This document shows, piece after piece, positions 24,970 through 33,823 of a DNA stretch of 64,000 nt. How positions within the stretch are numbered: position 1 is the first letter of the stretch; each line of letters starts with the position of its first letter. The position numbers and the translations under genes are program-made. Below the pieces are notes generated by a model, which saw nothing but the letters and a program-made list of their open reading frames with translations, did not search any database and was not told the DNA's origin. This stretch comes from Seonamhaeicola sp. ML3 (GTDB taxonomy: Bacteria > Bacteroidota > Bacteroidia > Flavobacteriales > Flavobacteriaceae): NCBI RefSeq assembly GCF_023273855.1, contig NZ_CP096884.1:496001-560000 (forward strand), read 5' to 3'.

Positions 24970-26145
24970 TTATTCACGCCTGTATTTTTTGGTTTCTTCG
25001 AAAACATATTCCAGAATCGCTTTATCTTCTTCTGTAAATTCTTGTTTTCGCCTATCCATTACTACTTGGGCGACCTCAAATGCTTTTCGGGTTAAATATG
25101 TTGTAAAACCTGCACTTCCACCCCAACTAAAGCTAGGGACAAAATTTCTTGGAAAACCACTACCAAAAATATTGGCACTCACCCCCACAACGGTGCCCGT
25201 ATTAAACATTGTATTTATACCAGCCTTGCTATGGTCTCCCATCATTAATCCACAAAACTGCAAACCAGTTCTTGCAAAACCTTCAGACTCGTAATCCCAC
25301 AACCTCACTTCGGCATAATTGTTTTTTAGGTTAGAGGTATTGGTATCTGCTCCCAAATTACACCACTCTCCTAAAACGGAGTTACCCAGAAATCCGTCAT
25401 GACCCTTATTTGAATAGCCAAAAATTACAACATTATTAATCTCTCCACCAACTTTACTGTAAGGCCCTATAGTTGTAGGCCCATAGATTTTAGCTCCCAT
25501 ATTTACTTTGGCGCCTTCACATAAGGCAAAAGGCCCTCTAATCATACTGCCTTCCATAATTTCAGTATCCCTCCCGATGTATATTGGACCTCCGGAAGCG
25601 TTCAAAGAACACAATGGTAACTGAGCACCTGGTTCAATAAAAATATTTTCTGATTGAAAAACAACTACCTGATCGGGAATTGGCTCGGATGCTCTGTTTT
25701 TCGTAATTAATATGAAATCTTCTTGAATAGCTTTTCCGTTTTTTGAAAAAATATCCCAAGTATTCTCAATTTTAATACAATCTTCTTCAAATTCTACAAC
25801 TTCAAAAGCACTAAAATCTATATCTTCTTGGCCTTCTTTTGTGAAAAAGGCAACAATATCTTCACCTTTAAACACTGCTTGGTTATCTTTCAAATTTCTT
25901 ATGACTTCAACCATCTTAGAATTAGGAAGGTAAGAAGCATTAATCATGATGTTTTCTTCTAGCTCCACCATAGGAAACTTTTCAGACAGATAGTCTTCGG
26001 TAACCGTTGTTGTAGTAGTATCTAGAAAGGATTCCCATTTCTCTCGAATTGTTAAAATACCAACTCTAATGTCTGCCACAGGACGCGTATAGGTAAATGG
26101 TAATAAATTATTTCTTGATGGGCCGTCAAAAAGGATGTAATTCAT
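24970..26145 (-). CDS. GlmU-like sugar-nucleotidyltransferase/left-handed beta-helix protein
   Basis: The 391-residue protein starts with MNYILFDGPSRNNLLPFTYTRPVADIRVG, the N-terminal signature of the Bacteroidota GlmU-like family, whose nucleotidyltransferase half is shortened. From about residue 190 hexapeptide-repeat turns form a left-handed beta-helix (GGPIYIGRDTEIMEGSMIRG, GAKVNMGAKIYGPTTIGPYS). These families activate or acetylate sugar phosphates, but the substrate of this subgroup is not established. A bidirectional gap with a terminator separates it from rpmE. Confidence 0.8.
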   Translation of the reverse strand: MNYILFDGPSRNNLLPFTYTRPVADIRVGILTIREKWESFLDTTTTTVTEDYLSEKFPMVELEENIMINASYLPNSKMVEVIRNLKDNQAVFKGEDIVAFFTKEGQEDIDFSAFEVVEFEEDCIKIENTWDIFSKNGKAIQEDFILITKNRASEPIPDQVVVFQSENIFIEPGAQLPLCSLNASGGPIYIGRDTEIMEGSMIRGPFALCEGAKVNMGAKIYGPTTIGPYSKVGGEINNVVIFGYSNKGHDGFLGNSVLGEWCNLGADTNTSNLKNNYAEVRLWDYESEGFARTGLQFCGLMMGDHSKAGINTMFNTGTVVGVSANIFGSGFPRNFVPSFSWGGSAGFTTYLTRKAFEVAQVVMDRRKQEFTEEDKAILEYVFEETKKYRRE

Positions 26146-26230
26146 GGGAAATATGAAGTTTGAAATTTGAAATTCCTAAAAACACCCAGCATTTAGCTTT
26201 GTGCTTAGAACAAATGTATACCAATTGCGC

Positions 26231-26264
26231 AAAATAAAAAAGCCTTTCTAAATTAGAAAGGCTT
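26231..26264 (-). terminator. Rho-independent terminator of rpmE
   Basis: AAGCCTTTCTAA (26240-26251) and TTAGAAAGGCTT (26253-26264) are exact reverse complements. On the minus strand the hairpin is followed by a T-rich tract, as expected after rpmE. Confidence 0.88.
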
Positions 26265-26287
26265 GGTAGTTTTATAGAATCTTAAGT

Positions 26288-26539
26288 TTACTTTTTAAAC
26301 TTAGCGTATTTAGTTTTGAACTTATCGATACGACCAGCAGTATCTACTAATTTAGATTTACCAGTGTAGTAAGGGTGTGATGTTCTTGAAATCTCCATTT
26401 TTACAAGCGGATACTCAACACCGTCAACCTCAAGAGTTTCATTTGTTTCTGCAGTAGATTTTGTTAAAAACACATCGTCGTTAGACATATCTTTAAATGC
26501 TACTAATCTATAATTTTCTGGGTGTATATCTTTTTTCAT
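26288..26539 (-). CDS. rpmE: 50S ribosomal protein L31, type B (zinc-independent)
   Basis: The 83-residue protein begins [19 protein letters not shown] and contains [20 protein letters not shown] followed by [11 protein letters not shown]. These are standard L31 landmarks. It lacks the CxxC zinc motifs of type A, so it is the type B form (also called rpmE2) that works without zinc. Single-gene unit with its own promoter and terminator. Confidence 0.95.
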   Translation of the reverse strand: MKKDIHPENYRLVAFKDMSNDDVFLTKSTAETNETLEVDGVEYPLVKMEISRTSHPYYTGKSKLVDTAGRIDKFKTKYAKFKK

Positions 26540-26575
26540 CGCTTTGAGCTTTAAAAATCTTTAATTTTTCGAGGT

Positions 26576-26606
26576 GCAAATTTAAGTAATTTTTATAACT
26601 GCACAA
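26576..26606 (-). promoter_or_regulatory. rpmE: Promoter of rpmE
   Basis: On the minus strand TTG (26604-26606) and TAAATTTGC (26576-26584) are 19 bases apart, a good match to the Bacteroidota consensus. Transcription would begin near 26570, about 30 bases before the ATG. I saw no Zur-like palindrome here. Confidence 0.78.
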
Positions 26607-26700
26607 TACTTTTTTACTAATTTTTATTTCATTTTTTTGTGTAACTATTTGGTATCTTTGGTTACTAACCTACCAACTAACAAAATATTTCAACTTTATC

Positions 26701-27234
26701 ATGGAAAAATCTGTAAAATCTAACGCAGTTAATCTTGGACTTTATCTGGCTATTATTCTTTCACTCTATACCGTAATTGGATATGTAGTTAATCTTGAAT
26801 TGTTAATCAACTTTTGGATGATATTCTTGGTTTTACCCATAATCATATTAATTTTTGGAATTTACACTATTGGCAAAACGAAAAAATTACAAGATGGCTT
26901 TGCCAGTTTCAAGGAGGCCTTCTCTTCCTACTTTATCACTGTAGCTGTCGGTATTTTTGTAAGCACGCTCGTAAGCTTCATATTGTTTAACTTCATTGAC
27001 CCCGAAGCTGCTTTAGAACTAAAAGAAATCGCTTTAGAAAAATCGGCTGAAATGATGAAAAGTTTTGGCGCACCACCAGAGCAAATTGCCCAACAAATAG
27101 AAGCCGCTGAAAAAAAGGATACACAATCCCTTAAGTCTCAAGTATTGCAATTGGCTCAAAGTTTAGTTTTCTTCACTATATTAGGTCTTATTGTTGCGGC
27201 AATAATGAAAAAAAACAGGCCTGAGACAGAATAA
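26701..27234 (+). CDS. DUF4199 membrane protein
   Basis: The 177-residue protein has four hydrophobic segments: LGLYLAIILSLYTVIGYVV, FWMIFLVLPIIILIFGIYTIG, YFITVAVGIFVSTLVSFILF, and a C-terminal VLQLAQSLVFFTILGLIVAAI. Between the third and fourth is a charged helix (PEAALELKEIALEKSAEMMKS). Segment order and the FASFKEAFSSYF motif match DUF4199, common in Bacteroidota and often beside a family 2 glycosyltransferase, as here (39-base gap). TATCTTTGG at 26653-26661 is a likely -7 element. Function unknown. Confidence 0.8.
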   Translation: MEKSVKSNAVNLGLYLAIILSLYTVIGYVVNLELLINFWMIFLVLPIIILIFGIYTIGKTKKLQDGFASFKEAFSSYFITVAVGIFVSTLVSFILFNFIDPEAALELKEIALEKSAEMMKSFGAPPEQIAQQIEAAEKKDTQSLKSQVLQLAQSLVFFTILGLIVAAIMKKNRPETE

Positions 27235-27272
27235 TTTCTGTACTTTTGGCTTAGCAAACTATAAGTCATTTC

Positions 27273-28220
27273 ATGAACATATCTGTAGTTATACCACTAC
27301 TTAACGAACAGGAATCAATAAAAGAATTACACAATTGGATTGCAGATGTTATGCAATCCAATCATTTTTCTTACGAAATCATTTTTATTGATGACGGTAG
27401 TACAGATGAGTCGTGGAAAATTATAAATACCCTTGCCTCTAAAAACAGCACTGTAAAAGGCATACGTTTTTTAAAAAACTTTGGGAAATCGCAAGCATTA
27501 CATGCTGGTTTTGAAAAAGCAAAAGGCGATGTAGTTATAACTATGGATGCCGATTTGCAAGACAACCCCAACGAAATCCCCGAGCTTTATAACATGATTA
27601 CTATAGACGGGTATGATTTGGTTTCTGGTTGGAAAAAAAAGCGTTACGATTCTGTTATTTCAAAAAACTTACCCTCTAAATTATTTAACTGGGCTGCACG
27701 AAAGACTTCTGGAGTAAAGTTGCACGATTTTAACTGTGGCTTAAAAGCCTACAAAATAGATGTTGTAAAAAACATTGATGTTAATGGTGAAATGCACCGC
27801 TATATCCCTGTACTTTCCAAAAACGCTGGCTTTACCAATATAGGGGAGAAAATAGTAAAACATCAAGCTAGAAAATACGGTGTTACCAAGTTTGGGATGA
27901 ATCGCTTTCTACATGGATTTTTGGACCTTATAACCATTTGGTTTATTTCACGTTTTGGTAAACGCCCCATGCATTTGTTTGGAGCGCTTGGTGTTATTAT
28001 GTTTATCATAGGCTTTAGCTTTTCTATATATCTAGGCATTGACAAACTATTCTTAAATCCTACGGGAAGGTTGATTACAGAGCGCCCACAATTTTATATA
28101 GCGCTATCAACCATGATAATAGGTACACAATTTTTTGTAGCTGGTTTCTTGGGGGAGATTATATTGCGCTCAAAACAAGACAAAACGCGCTACTTAATTA
28201 AAGATGAAATAAACTTATAA
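27273..28220 (+). CDS. Family 2 glycosyltransferase with C-terminal membrane helices
   Basis: The 315-residue protein has the GT2 catalytic domain: ISVVIPLLNEQESIKEL, EIIFIDDGSTDESW, and GDVVITMDADLQDNPNEI (the DxD metal site). GLKAYKIDVVKNIDV is the DPM1/GtrB-type acceptor region. Two membrane helices follow at about residues 230-255 and 268-295. Such enzymes transfer a sugar from a nucleotide donor to a polyprenyl phosphate at the inner membrane. It is co-directional with the upstream DUF4199 gene. The sugar is not readable from sequence. Confidence 0.88.
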   Translation: MNISVVIPLLNEQESIKELHNWIADVMQSNHFSYEIIFIDDGSTDESWKIINTLASKNSTVKGIRFLKNFGKSQALHAGFEKAKGDVVITMDADLQDNPNEIPELYNMITIDGYDLVSGWKKKRYDSVISKNLPSKLFNWAARKTSGVKLHDFNCGLKAYKIDVVKNIDVNGEMHRYIPVLSKNAGFTNIGEKIVKHQARKYGVTKFGMNRFLHGFLDLITIWFISRFGKRPMHLFGALGVIMFIIGFSFSIYLGIDKLFLNPTGRLITERPQFYIALSTMIIGTQFFVAGFLGEIILRSKQDKTRYLIKDEINL

Positions 28221-28290
28221 ATCACATAAACCCTAATTGGTCATTCGTTAAAAATGACTTTTTATAAACTAAATTTTTAATCATTATAAT

Positions 28291-28299
28291 TACTTTTGC
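28291..28299 (+). promoter_or_regulatory. -7 promoter element of the phosphohexomutase gene
   Basis: TACTTTTGC fits TAnnTTTG and lies about 22 bases upstream of the ATG at 28321. The -33 region has no clear TTG, so the promoter would be weak or use an extended element. Confidence 0.5.
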
Positions 28300-28320
28300 A
28301 GTATAAAATTCAACCACGTT

Positions 28321-30051
28321 ATGATTTACATTGAACCAAAAATTTTAAATAGGATAAACACTTGGCTTACTCCAACTTTTGATGAAGAAACTCAGCAATT
28401 TATTAAAGATAGCATTGCTAATAACCCAAAAGACATACAAGAAAGTTTTTATAAAGATTTAGAATTTGGTACCGGTGGTATGCGTGGTATAATGGGCATA
28501 GGCACCAATAGAATAAATAAATATACCTTAGGAAAAAGCACACAAGGCTTAAGTAATTATTTAAAAGCATCGTTTCCCGATGAAACAATTAAAACTGTTA
28601 TTGCCTACGATTGTAGACACAATAGTAAAACCTTAGCAAAAGTGGTTGCCGATGTCTTTTCTGCTAACGGTATAGAAGTCTATTTATTCGAAGATTTAAG
28701 ACCTACTCCAGAACTATCTTTTGCGGTAAAGCATTTAAATTGTCATTGTGGTATTGTATTAACCGCATCTCATAATCCTCCAGAATACAATGGATACAAA
28801 GTATATTGGCAAGATGGTGGACAATTAGTACCGCCACATGATGGTGCTGTTATTAAGGCCATTAACGATATTGATTATGCAGATATCAAGTTAGACTCTA
28901 ACGAATCGTTAATTAACTACATAAGTACAGATATTGATAACGCTTTTGTTGATGCCTCGGTAGAAAATGGTAGCTTAAATTTAACCCAAGAAGCTAAAGA
29001 TAATCTAACGGTAGTGTTTACCTCACTGCACGGCACTTCGATTACAGCTGTACCAGAAACACTTAAACGTGCTGGTTATAAAAATGTTCATATCGTAAAG
29101 GAGCAAGAAGCTCCAGATGGCGGTTTCCCTACAGTAGAATCTCCTAATCCCGAAGAGCCAGCAGCCTTAAAAATGGCCTTGGAATTGGCCGAAGAAGTGA
29201 ATGCCGATATCGTAATTGGAACGGACCCAGATTGTGATAGATTGGGTGTTGCGGTTAGAAACCTGAATAATGAATTAGTGCTTTTAAACGGAAATCAAAC
29301 TATGGTTATGATGACCGATTTCCTTTTAAAACAATGGAAAGCACAAGATAAAATCAAAGGAAAAGAATTTATTGCTACCACTATAGTATCTACTCCTATG
29401 CTTTCAACCATTGCTAAATCTTATGGTGTAGAGAACAAGATTGTTTTAACAGGTTTTAAATGGATTGCCAAACTCATCAAGGATTTTCCAGAGCTTAATT
29501 TTATTGGTGGTGGAGAAGAAAGTTTCGGTTACATGGTAGGTGATTTTGTTAGAGATAAAGATGCTGTTACCTCTACACTACTTGCCGTTGAAATCGCAGC
29601 TCATGCAAAAGCAAACGGAAGTTCGGTTTACGAAGAACTAATAAAACTTTATGCAGAACACGGATTCTTTAAAGAAAAACTTGTTTCACTCACAAAAAAA
29701 GGTATAGAAGGTGCCGAGGAAATCAAGCAAATGATGGTCGATGCCAGAGAAAACCCCTTAAAGGAAGTCAATGAATCTAAGGTAATTAAAATCGAAGATT
29801 ACCAATTATCTGTGTGTAAAAATATGGTAACTGGTCAAAAAACAGATATTAAAATACCTAAATCGAATGTATTGATTTATTACACAGAAGACGGTACGCA
29901 AGTAGCGCTTAGACCTAGTGGTACAGAACCAAAAATAAAATTCTATGTAAGCGCCAATACAACTCTAGATTCTGTTTCAGATTTTAAAAATGTAGAAAAG
30001 GCATTAGATTCTAAAATCGATGCGGTACTCAAAGACATGAACCTTATTTAA
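28321..30051 (+). CDS. Phosphoglucomutase/phosphomannomutase
   Basis: The 576-residue enzyme belongs to the alpha-D-phosphohexomutase superfamily and has the length of the PgcA-like group. Landmarks in order: [17 protein letters not shown] near residue 50; the phosphoserine loop [14 protein letters not shown]; the metal loop [11 protein letters not shown]; the sugar-binding loop [13 protein letters not shown]; and the phosphate-binding loop [13 protein letters not shown]. It should interconvert glucose-1- and glucose-6-phosphate, and possibly mannose phosphates. Its stop overlaps the ATG of the exporter gene by one base (TAATG), so translation is coupled. Confidence 0.92.
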   Translation: MIYIEPKILNRINTWLTPTFDEETQQFIKDSIANNPKDIQESFYKDLEFGTGGMRGIMGIGTNRINKYTLGKSTQGLSNYLKASFPDETIKTVIAYDCRHNSKTLAKVVADVFSANGIEVYLFEDLRPTPELSFAVKHLNCHCGIVLTASHNPPEYNGYKVYWQDGGQLVPPHDGAVIKAINDIDYADIKLDSNESLINYISTDIDNAFVDASVENGSLNLTQEAKDNLTVVFTSLHGTSITAVPETLKRAGYKNVHIVKEQEAPDGGFPTVESPNPEEPAALKMALELAEEVNADIVIGTDPDCDRLGVAVRNLNNELVLLNGNQTMVMMTDFLLKQWKAQDKIKGKEFIATTIVSTPMLSTIAKSYGVENKIVLTGFKWIAKLIKDFPELNFIGGGEESFGYMVGDFVRDKDAVTSTLLAVEIAAHAKANGSSVYEELIKLYAEHGFFKEKLVSLTKKGIEGAEEIKQMMVDARENPLKEVNESKVIKIEDYQLSVCKNMVTGQKTDIKIPKSNVLIYYTEDGTQVALRPSGTEPKIKFYVSANTTLDSVSDFKNVEKALDSKIDAVLKDMNLI

Positions 30052-31889
30052 TGAAGTACTTTAAGCAGATTTTAAGGTTTGCTGTTCCTTATAAAAAATA
30101 TGCCATATTAAATATTATTTGTAATATTTTCTATGCCCTTTTTAGCGCTTTATCTTTTATAGCCTTAATTCCCATGTTAGATGTTCTATTTGAGAAGGAC
30201 CTCTCCACGGGTAGCGCCAAGAAAGAAATAGCCAAACCTGTTTTCGAAGGGGTTTCCAAAACTTTGGATTTCTTTAAGGATTACATGGCATATCACATCA
30301 ACGAATATGCTTTTAACGACCCTTCTAAGGCCTTAATATTGGTAACATCGTTAGTGATTATCCTATTTTTTATCAAAAACATCTCTAACTATTTCGCCAT
30401 GTATTTTATAACGTTTTTGCGAAATGGTGTTTTAAAAGATGTTAGAAACACATTATTCAAAAAAACTGTAGAACTACCTATTTCATATTATTCGGAAAAA
30501 AGAAAGGGAGATATTATGGCAAGGATATCTACAGATGTACTAGAGATTCAACATTCCTTTTTATCAATTTTAGAACTTATAGTTAGAGAACCTTTAACTA
30601 TAATTTTCACCATAGTAATGATGCTTTTAATTAGCGTTGAACTTACTGTATTTGTTTTCATTTTTATACCTGTTACTGGATTTATAATTTCTAGAATCGG
30701 GAAATCACTCAAACGCAAATCAGACCGGGTTCAAAAGGAACAAGGGGAGTTTTTATCTATAATAGAAGAAACCCTAAGTGGGCTTAAAGTTATCAAGGGC
30801 TTTAATTCTGAAGCTATATTCAACCGAAAATTCCAAAACTCGACCAATAGATTTTATAAATTTTCGAACAGGCTTCTTAACCGACAGAATTTAGCATCTC
30901 CTACCAGCGAATTTTTAGGCATAACCGTAATAGCCATATTGCTTTGGTTTGGTGGAAGAATGGTATTGGTAGACGGTACTCTGGACGGTAGTGACTTTAT
31001 AGCTTACATGGGATTAGCATATAACATACTTACTCCTGCTAAAGCCATAAGTAAAGCCAGTTATAATGTAAAAAAAGGCAATGCAGCCGCAGAACGTGTT
31101 CTTGAAATATTGAATACAGAATCGTCTTTAAAAGACAAGCCCAATGCGAAAGTTAAAGCAGAATTCAATAGCGATATTTCCTTAAATAACGTATCGTTTA
31201 AATACGAAGACGATTATGTCTTAAAAGACTTTTCCATTAAAGTCCCAAAAGGAAAAAGTGTTGCCTTAGTTGGCCAATCTGGAAGTGGAAAATCTACCAT
31301 CGCCAATCTTGTTACCAGATTTTACGATGTTAACAAAGGTAGTATTACTATAGATGGTGATGATATTAGAGATTTGACCAAACACTCCCTTAGAGACTTA
31401 ATGGGACTAGTAACCCAAGATTCTATATTGTTTAACGACACTATTAAAAATAATCTGCTTCTTGGTAATGAAAATGCAACCGATGATGAGATTATTGAAG
31501 CTCTAAAAGTTGCTAATGCTTGGGAATTCGTAAAAGATTTAGATGGTGTCTTGGACTATAATATTGGTGACTCTGGAACAAAACTTTCTGGCGGACAGAA
31601 ACAACGTTTAAGCATTGCCAGAGCCGTATTAAAGAGTCCGCCTATAATGGTACTGGATGAAGCAACATCTGCTTTAGATACCGAGAGCGAACGTCTTGTT
31701 CAAGTGGCTTTGGAAAATATGATGAAAAATCGAACTTCAATTGTAATTGCCCATAGGCTGTCTACAATTCAAAACGCCGATGAAATCATTGTACTCAATA
31801 AAGGAGAAATTGTAGAGCAAGGTAAACACAAAGCGCTAATCGAAAAAAATGGCACTTACAGAAAGCTTGTTGAAATGCAGACGCTTTAA
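30051..31889 (+). CDS. MsbA-like ABC exporter (fused permease-ATPase)
   Basis: The 612-residue protein carries a six-helix ABC exporter domain (residues about 15-345, with YYSEKRKGDIMARISTDVLEIQ). The ATPase domain follows: Walker A GQSGSGKST, Q-loop VTQDSILFND, signature LSGGQKQRLSIARAV, Walker B MVLDEATSALDTESE, and the H-loop IAHRLSTI. This is the layout of lipid and lipid-A flippases such as MsbA. It is coupled to the upstream phosphohexomutase gene, suggesting a link to glycolipid or surface polysaccharide export, which remains inference. Confidence 0.88.
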   Translation: MKYFKQILRFAVPYKKYAILNIICNIFYALFSALSFIALIPMLDVLFEKDLSTGSAKKEIAKPVFEGVSKTLDFFKDYMAYHINEYAFNDPSKALILVTSLVIILFFIKNISNYFAMYFITFLRNGVLKDVRNTLFKKTVELPISYYSEKRKGDIMARISTDVLEIQHSFLSILELIVREPLTIIFTIVMMLLISVELTVFVFIFIPVTGFIISRIGKSLKRKSDRVQKEQGEFLSIIEETLSGLKVIKGFNSEAIFNRKFQNSTNRFYKFSNRLLNRQNLASPTSEFLGITVIAILLWFGGRMVLVDGTLDGSDFIAYMGLAYNILTPAKAISKASYNVKKGNAAAERVLEILNTESSLKDKPNAKVKAEFNSDISLNNVSFKYEDDYVLKDFSIKVPKGKSVALVGQSGSGKSTIANLVTRFYDVNKGSITIDGDDIRDLTKHSLRDLMGLVTQDSILFNDTIKNNLLLGNENATDDEIIEALKVANAWEFVKDLDGVLDYNIGDSGTKLSGGQKQRLSIARAVLKSPPIMVLDEATSALDTESERLVQVALENMMKNRTSIVIAHRLSTIQNADEIIVLNKGEIVEQGKHKALIEKNGTYRKLVEMQTL

Positions 31890-31913
31890 AAAGAGCGATA
31901 ACTTATAAAAAGT

Positions 31914-31951
31914 AAAAAAGGATAGTGATTTGGGGGCAACTATCCTTTTTT
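31914..31951 (+). terminator. Rho-independent terminator of the exporter operon
   Basis: AAAAAAGGATAGT (31914-31926) pairs with ACTATCCTTTTTT (31939-31951) around a G-rich loop. Between here and 32188 I see no gene: an AT-rich stretch of about 235 bases that should contain the sigma factor promoter. Confidence 0.88.
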
Positions 31952-32188
31952 TTATTCATGGTCAGACTTGGGGACGACTAACCAACATAAGTAGGTTTCT
32001 TGTACAAACTTATAATAAATAAGGTTGTCCACCAAGAAAAAATAGTATTTTATCGCTTATAAATGCATTTCATCGATAATTTATTTTCAAATATCAGAAT
32101 TTCAATCAATTACAAAACCCGTTTTTGATTAAAATTTTAGTGTTTAAACTTTTACTATATTTATTAGTCTAATGACTAAATTTTGTTT

Positions 32189-32731
32189 GTGACCCAAGAA
32201 GAAGAACTATTACAAAAGCTGCAGTCCAACACCCATAAAGAACAGGCTTTTAGAGAATTAATTTCGCTCTATAAAGAACGGCTCTATTGGCACATAAGAC
32301 ATATTGTTAAATCTCATGACGATGCAGACGATGTACTGCAAAACACCTTCATAAAGGTTTTTAGAAACATCAATAACTTTAAGGGCAACAGTAAATTATA
32401 TTCTTGGCTGTATAGGATAGCAACAAACGAGTCTATCACATATATTAACAAAAACGCTAAACGATTACAAATATCAAGTGAGGAAGTTCAACAATTGGCC
32501 ATTAACAACCTAGCTTCTGATGTCTATTTTGAAGGTGAGACCATTCAATTAAAATTACAAGAGGCCATTGCCACGCTTCCAGAGAAGCAACAATTGGTAT
32601 TCAACATGAAATATTTTCAAGATTTAAAATATAAAGAAATATCAGAAATTTTAGAAACTAGCGAAGGCGCCCTGAAAGCATCATACCATATTGCAGTAAA
32701 AAAAATAGAAAGCTATTTAACTCAAGATTAA
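32189..32731 (+). CDS. ECF-type RNA polymerase sigma factor
   Basis: From the GTG at 32189 the protein has 180 residues. Region 2 is clear (ERLYWHIRHIVKSHDDADDVLQ, then NTFIKVFRNINNF, LYSWLYRIATNESITYI). Region 4 is clear as well (LPEKQQLVFNMKYFQDLKYK, then EISEILETSEGALKASYHIAV). An in-frame TTG at 32183 would add two residues. The next two genes encode a single-helix membrane protein and a CpxP-like periplasmic protein, forming a likely sigma/anti-sigma/sensor set for envelope stress. Confidence 0.9.
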   Translation: MTQEEELLQKLQSNTHKEQAFRELISLYKERLYWHIRHIVKSHDDADDVLQNTFIKVFRNINNFKGNSKLYSWLYRIATNESITYINKNAKRLQISSEEVQQLAINNLASDVYFEGETIQLKLQEAIATLPEKQQLVFNMKYFQDLKYKEISEILETSEGALKASYHIAVKKIESYLTQD

Positions 32732-32764
32732 ACCTTTAAAAAAATATAGAGTCTTATAGATAAG

Positions 32765-33247
32765 ATGAAAAAAGATAAATTACATAACTTAAAAGATAAC
32801 GGTTTTAAAGTACCCGAAGGTTATTTTAATGGGCTTGAAGACCAAATAATAAGTGAGTTAAAACTAAAGGATATAACGAAAGAACCAGGGTTTAAAATAC
32901 CTGGCACATACTTTGATACCCTTGAAGACACAATAGTTTCAAAAACTAAGCATAAAGAAACAAAAGTTGTTAAACTCTTTAGTAAAAAAGTCGTGCTTTA
33001 CGCGTCCAGTATAGCTGCAGCCATCTTACTTTTGTTTAACTTATCTATCTTTGAAAAAGAGAACATTGAACCAGATTATGCTTCTTTAGAAAACTATCTT
33101 TTAAACGAAGATATCAGCGCCTATGAAATTGCCTCTTTCTTAGAAGAGGAAGACCTTACAGAAGAAAATTTTGTAGAGTTCAATATAGACAAAGATGCTG
33201 TAGAAGATTATATATTTGAAAATTTAGACGTAGAAGATCTATATTAA
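32765..33247 (+). CDS. Putative anti-sigma factor with duplicated N-terminal motif
   Basis: The 160-residue protein has one membrane helix (VVLYASSIAAAILLLFNLSI, about 76-95). The cytoplasmic N-terminus holds two copies of a motif: GFKVPEGYFNGLEDQIISEL and GFKIPGTYFDTLEDTIVSKT. The C-terminal periplasmic part is strongly acidic (NEDISAYEIASFLEEEDLTE). It lies between an ECF sigma gene and a periplasmic protein gene, the usual place of an anti-sigma factor. The motif GFKVPEGYF is common in Bacteroidota proteins next to sigma-70 genes. Function is inferred from location and topology. Confidence 0.7.
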   Translation: MKKDKLHNLKDNGFKVPEGYFNGLEDQIISELKLKDITKEPGFKIPGTYFDTLEDTIVSKTKHKETKVVKLFSKKVVLYASSIAAAILLLFNLSIFEKENIEPDYASLENYLLNEDISAYEIASFLEEEDLTEENFVEFNIDKDAVEDYIFENLDVEDLY

Positions 33248-33263
33248 CGATAAACGATTGAAA

Positions 33264-33722
33264 ATGAAAACATATATACTACCCGCAATACTATTTCTAT
33301 TCGCCTTAAATATGGCGAATGCCCAGCCTCAGGATAGAGAAAGAATAGAAGCCTTAAAGGTGTCTTTCATCACAGAACAGTTGGATTTAACCAAAAAAGA
33401 AGCTCAAGCATTTTGGCCCATTTATAACGAATTCGATAAAGTTAACGGTGAAATAAGACATCAAGAAATGCGAACCGTTAGGAGAGAAATAAGAGAAAAT
33501 CTAAACACAATGTCTGAAGAAAGAGCTTCAGAGTTATTGAAAAAATTAGAAAACTTAGAATCTAGAATTCAAAAAAGCCGTCAGGAATTCATGTCTAAAA
33601 TCCAGAGTGTGTTACCTGCTAAAAAAATCATCAAATTAAAGATTGCTGAAGATGATTTTAAACGAAAAATGCTTAACCAATGGAAAACCCGACGAAAGGG
33701 CCCAGAAGGTAAAAGACAATAA
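33264..33722 (+). CDS. Periplasmic CpxP/Spy-like helical protein
   Basis: From the ATG at 33264 the protein has 152 residues. A signal peptide (LPAILFLFALNMANAQPQ) precedes an all-helical, highly charged domain: ALKVSFITEQLDLTKKEAQAFWPIYNEFD, then MRTVRREIRENLNTMSEERASELL, KLENLESRIQ and SRQEFMSKIQSVLPAKKIIKL. The alternation and the LDLTKKEAQAFWPIYNEFD segment recall Spy/CpxP/LTXXQ proteins that sense misfolding or metals. As the third gene after an ECF sigma and putative anti-sigma, it probably tunes that pathway. An in-frame TTG at 33258 adds two residues. Confidence 0.75.
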   Translation: MKTYILPAILFLFALNMANAQPQDRERIEALKVSFITEQLDLTKKEAQAFWPIYNEFDKVNGEIRHQEMRTVRREIRENLNTMSEERASELLKKLENLESRIQKSRQEFMSKIQSVLPAKKIIKLKIAEDDFKRKMLNQWKTRRKGPEGKRQ

Positions 33723-33727
33723 ACAGA

Positions 33728-33823
33728 AGAGATTGCCCTAGAACAACTGTCATTCTGAATTTATTTCAGAATCTGAAACAGTTCAGATTGACAAATGTGA
33801 CGCTTTAGGCAGTCTCTTTTTTT
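33728..33823 (+). terminator. Terminator hairpin with a palindromic repeat inserted in its loop
   Basis: AGAGATTGCC (33728-33737) pairs with GGCAGTCTCT (33808-33817) with one wobble and is followed by a T-run. Between the arms, instead of a short loop, sits an intergenic repeat (33748-33793). The outer stem fits a terminator for the CpxP-like gene and, on the other strand, for the BNR lipoprotein gene. Confidence 0.65.
33748..33793. repeat. Two-hairpin intergenic palindromic repeat (copy 2)
   Basis: The left unit begins TGTCATTCTGAATTTA and ends TTTCAGAATC. It runs directly into CTGAAACAGTTCAGATTGACA, so the two hairpins are fused without spacer and the ends are TGTCA and TGACA. It lies inside the loop of the hairpin at 33728-33823. 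Confidence 0.8.

Noticed and set aside
24021-24970. Frameshifted OmpA-type gene
   Set aside because: No OmpA-like sequence is found downstream of the propeller in any frame; the next frame is a clean membrane protein gene.
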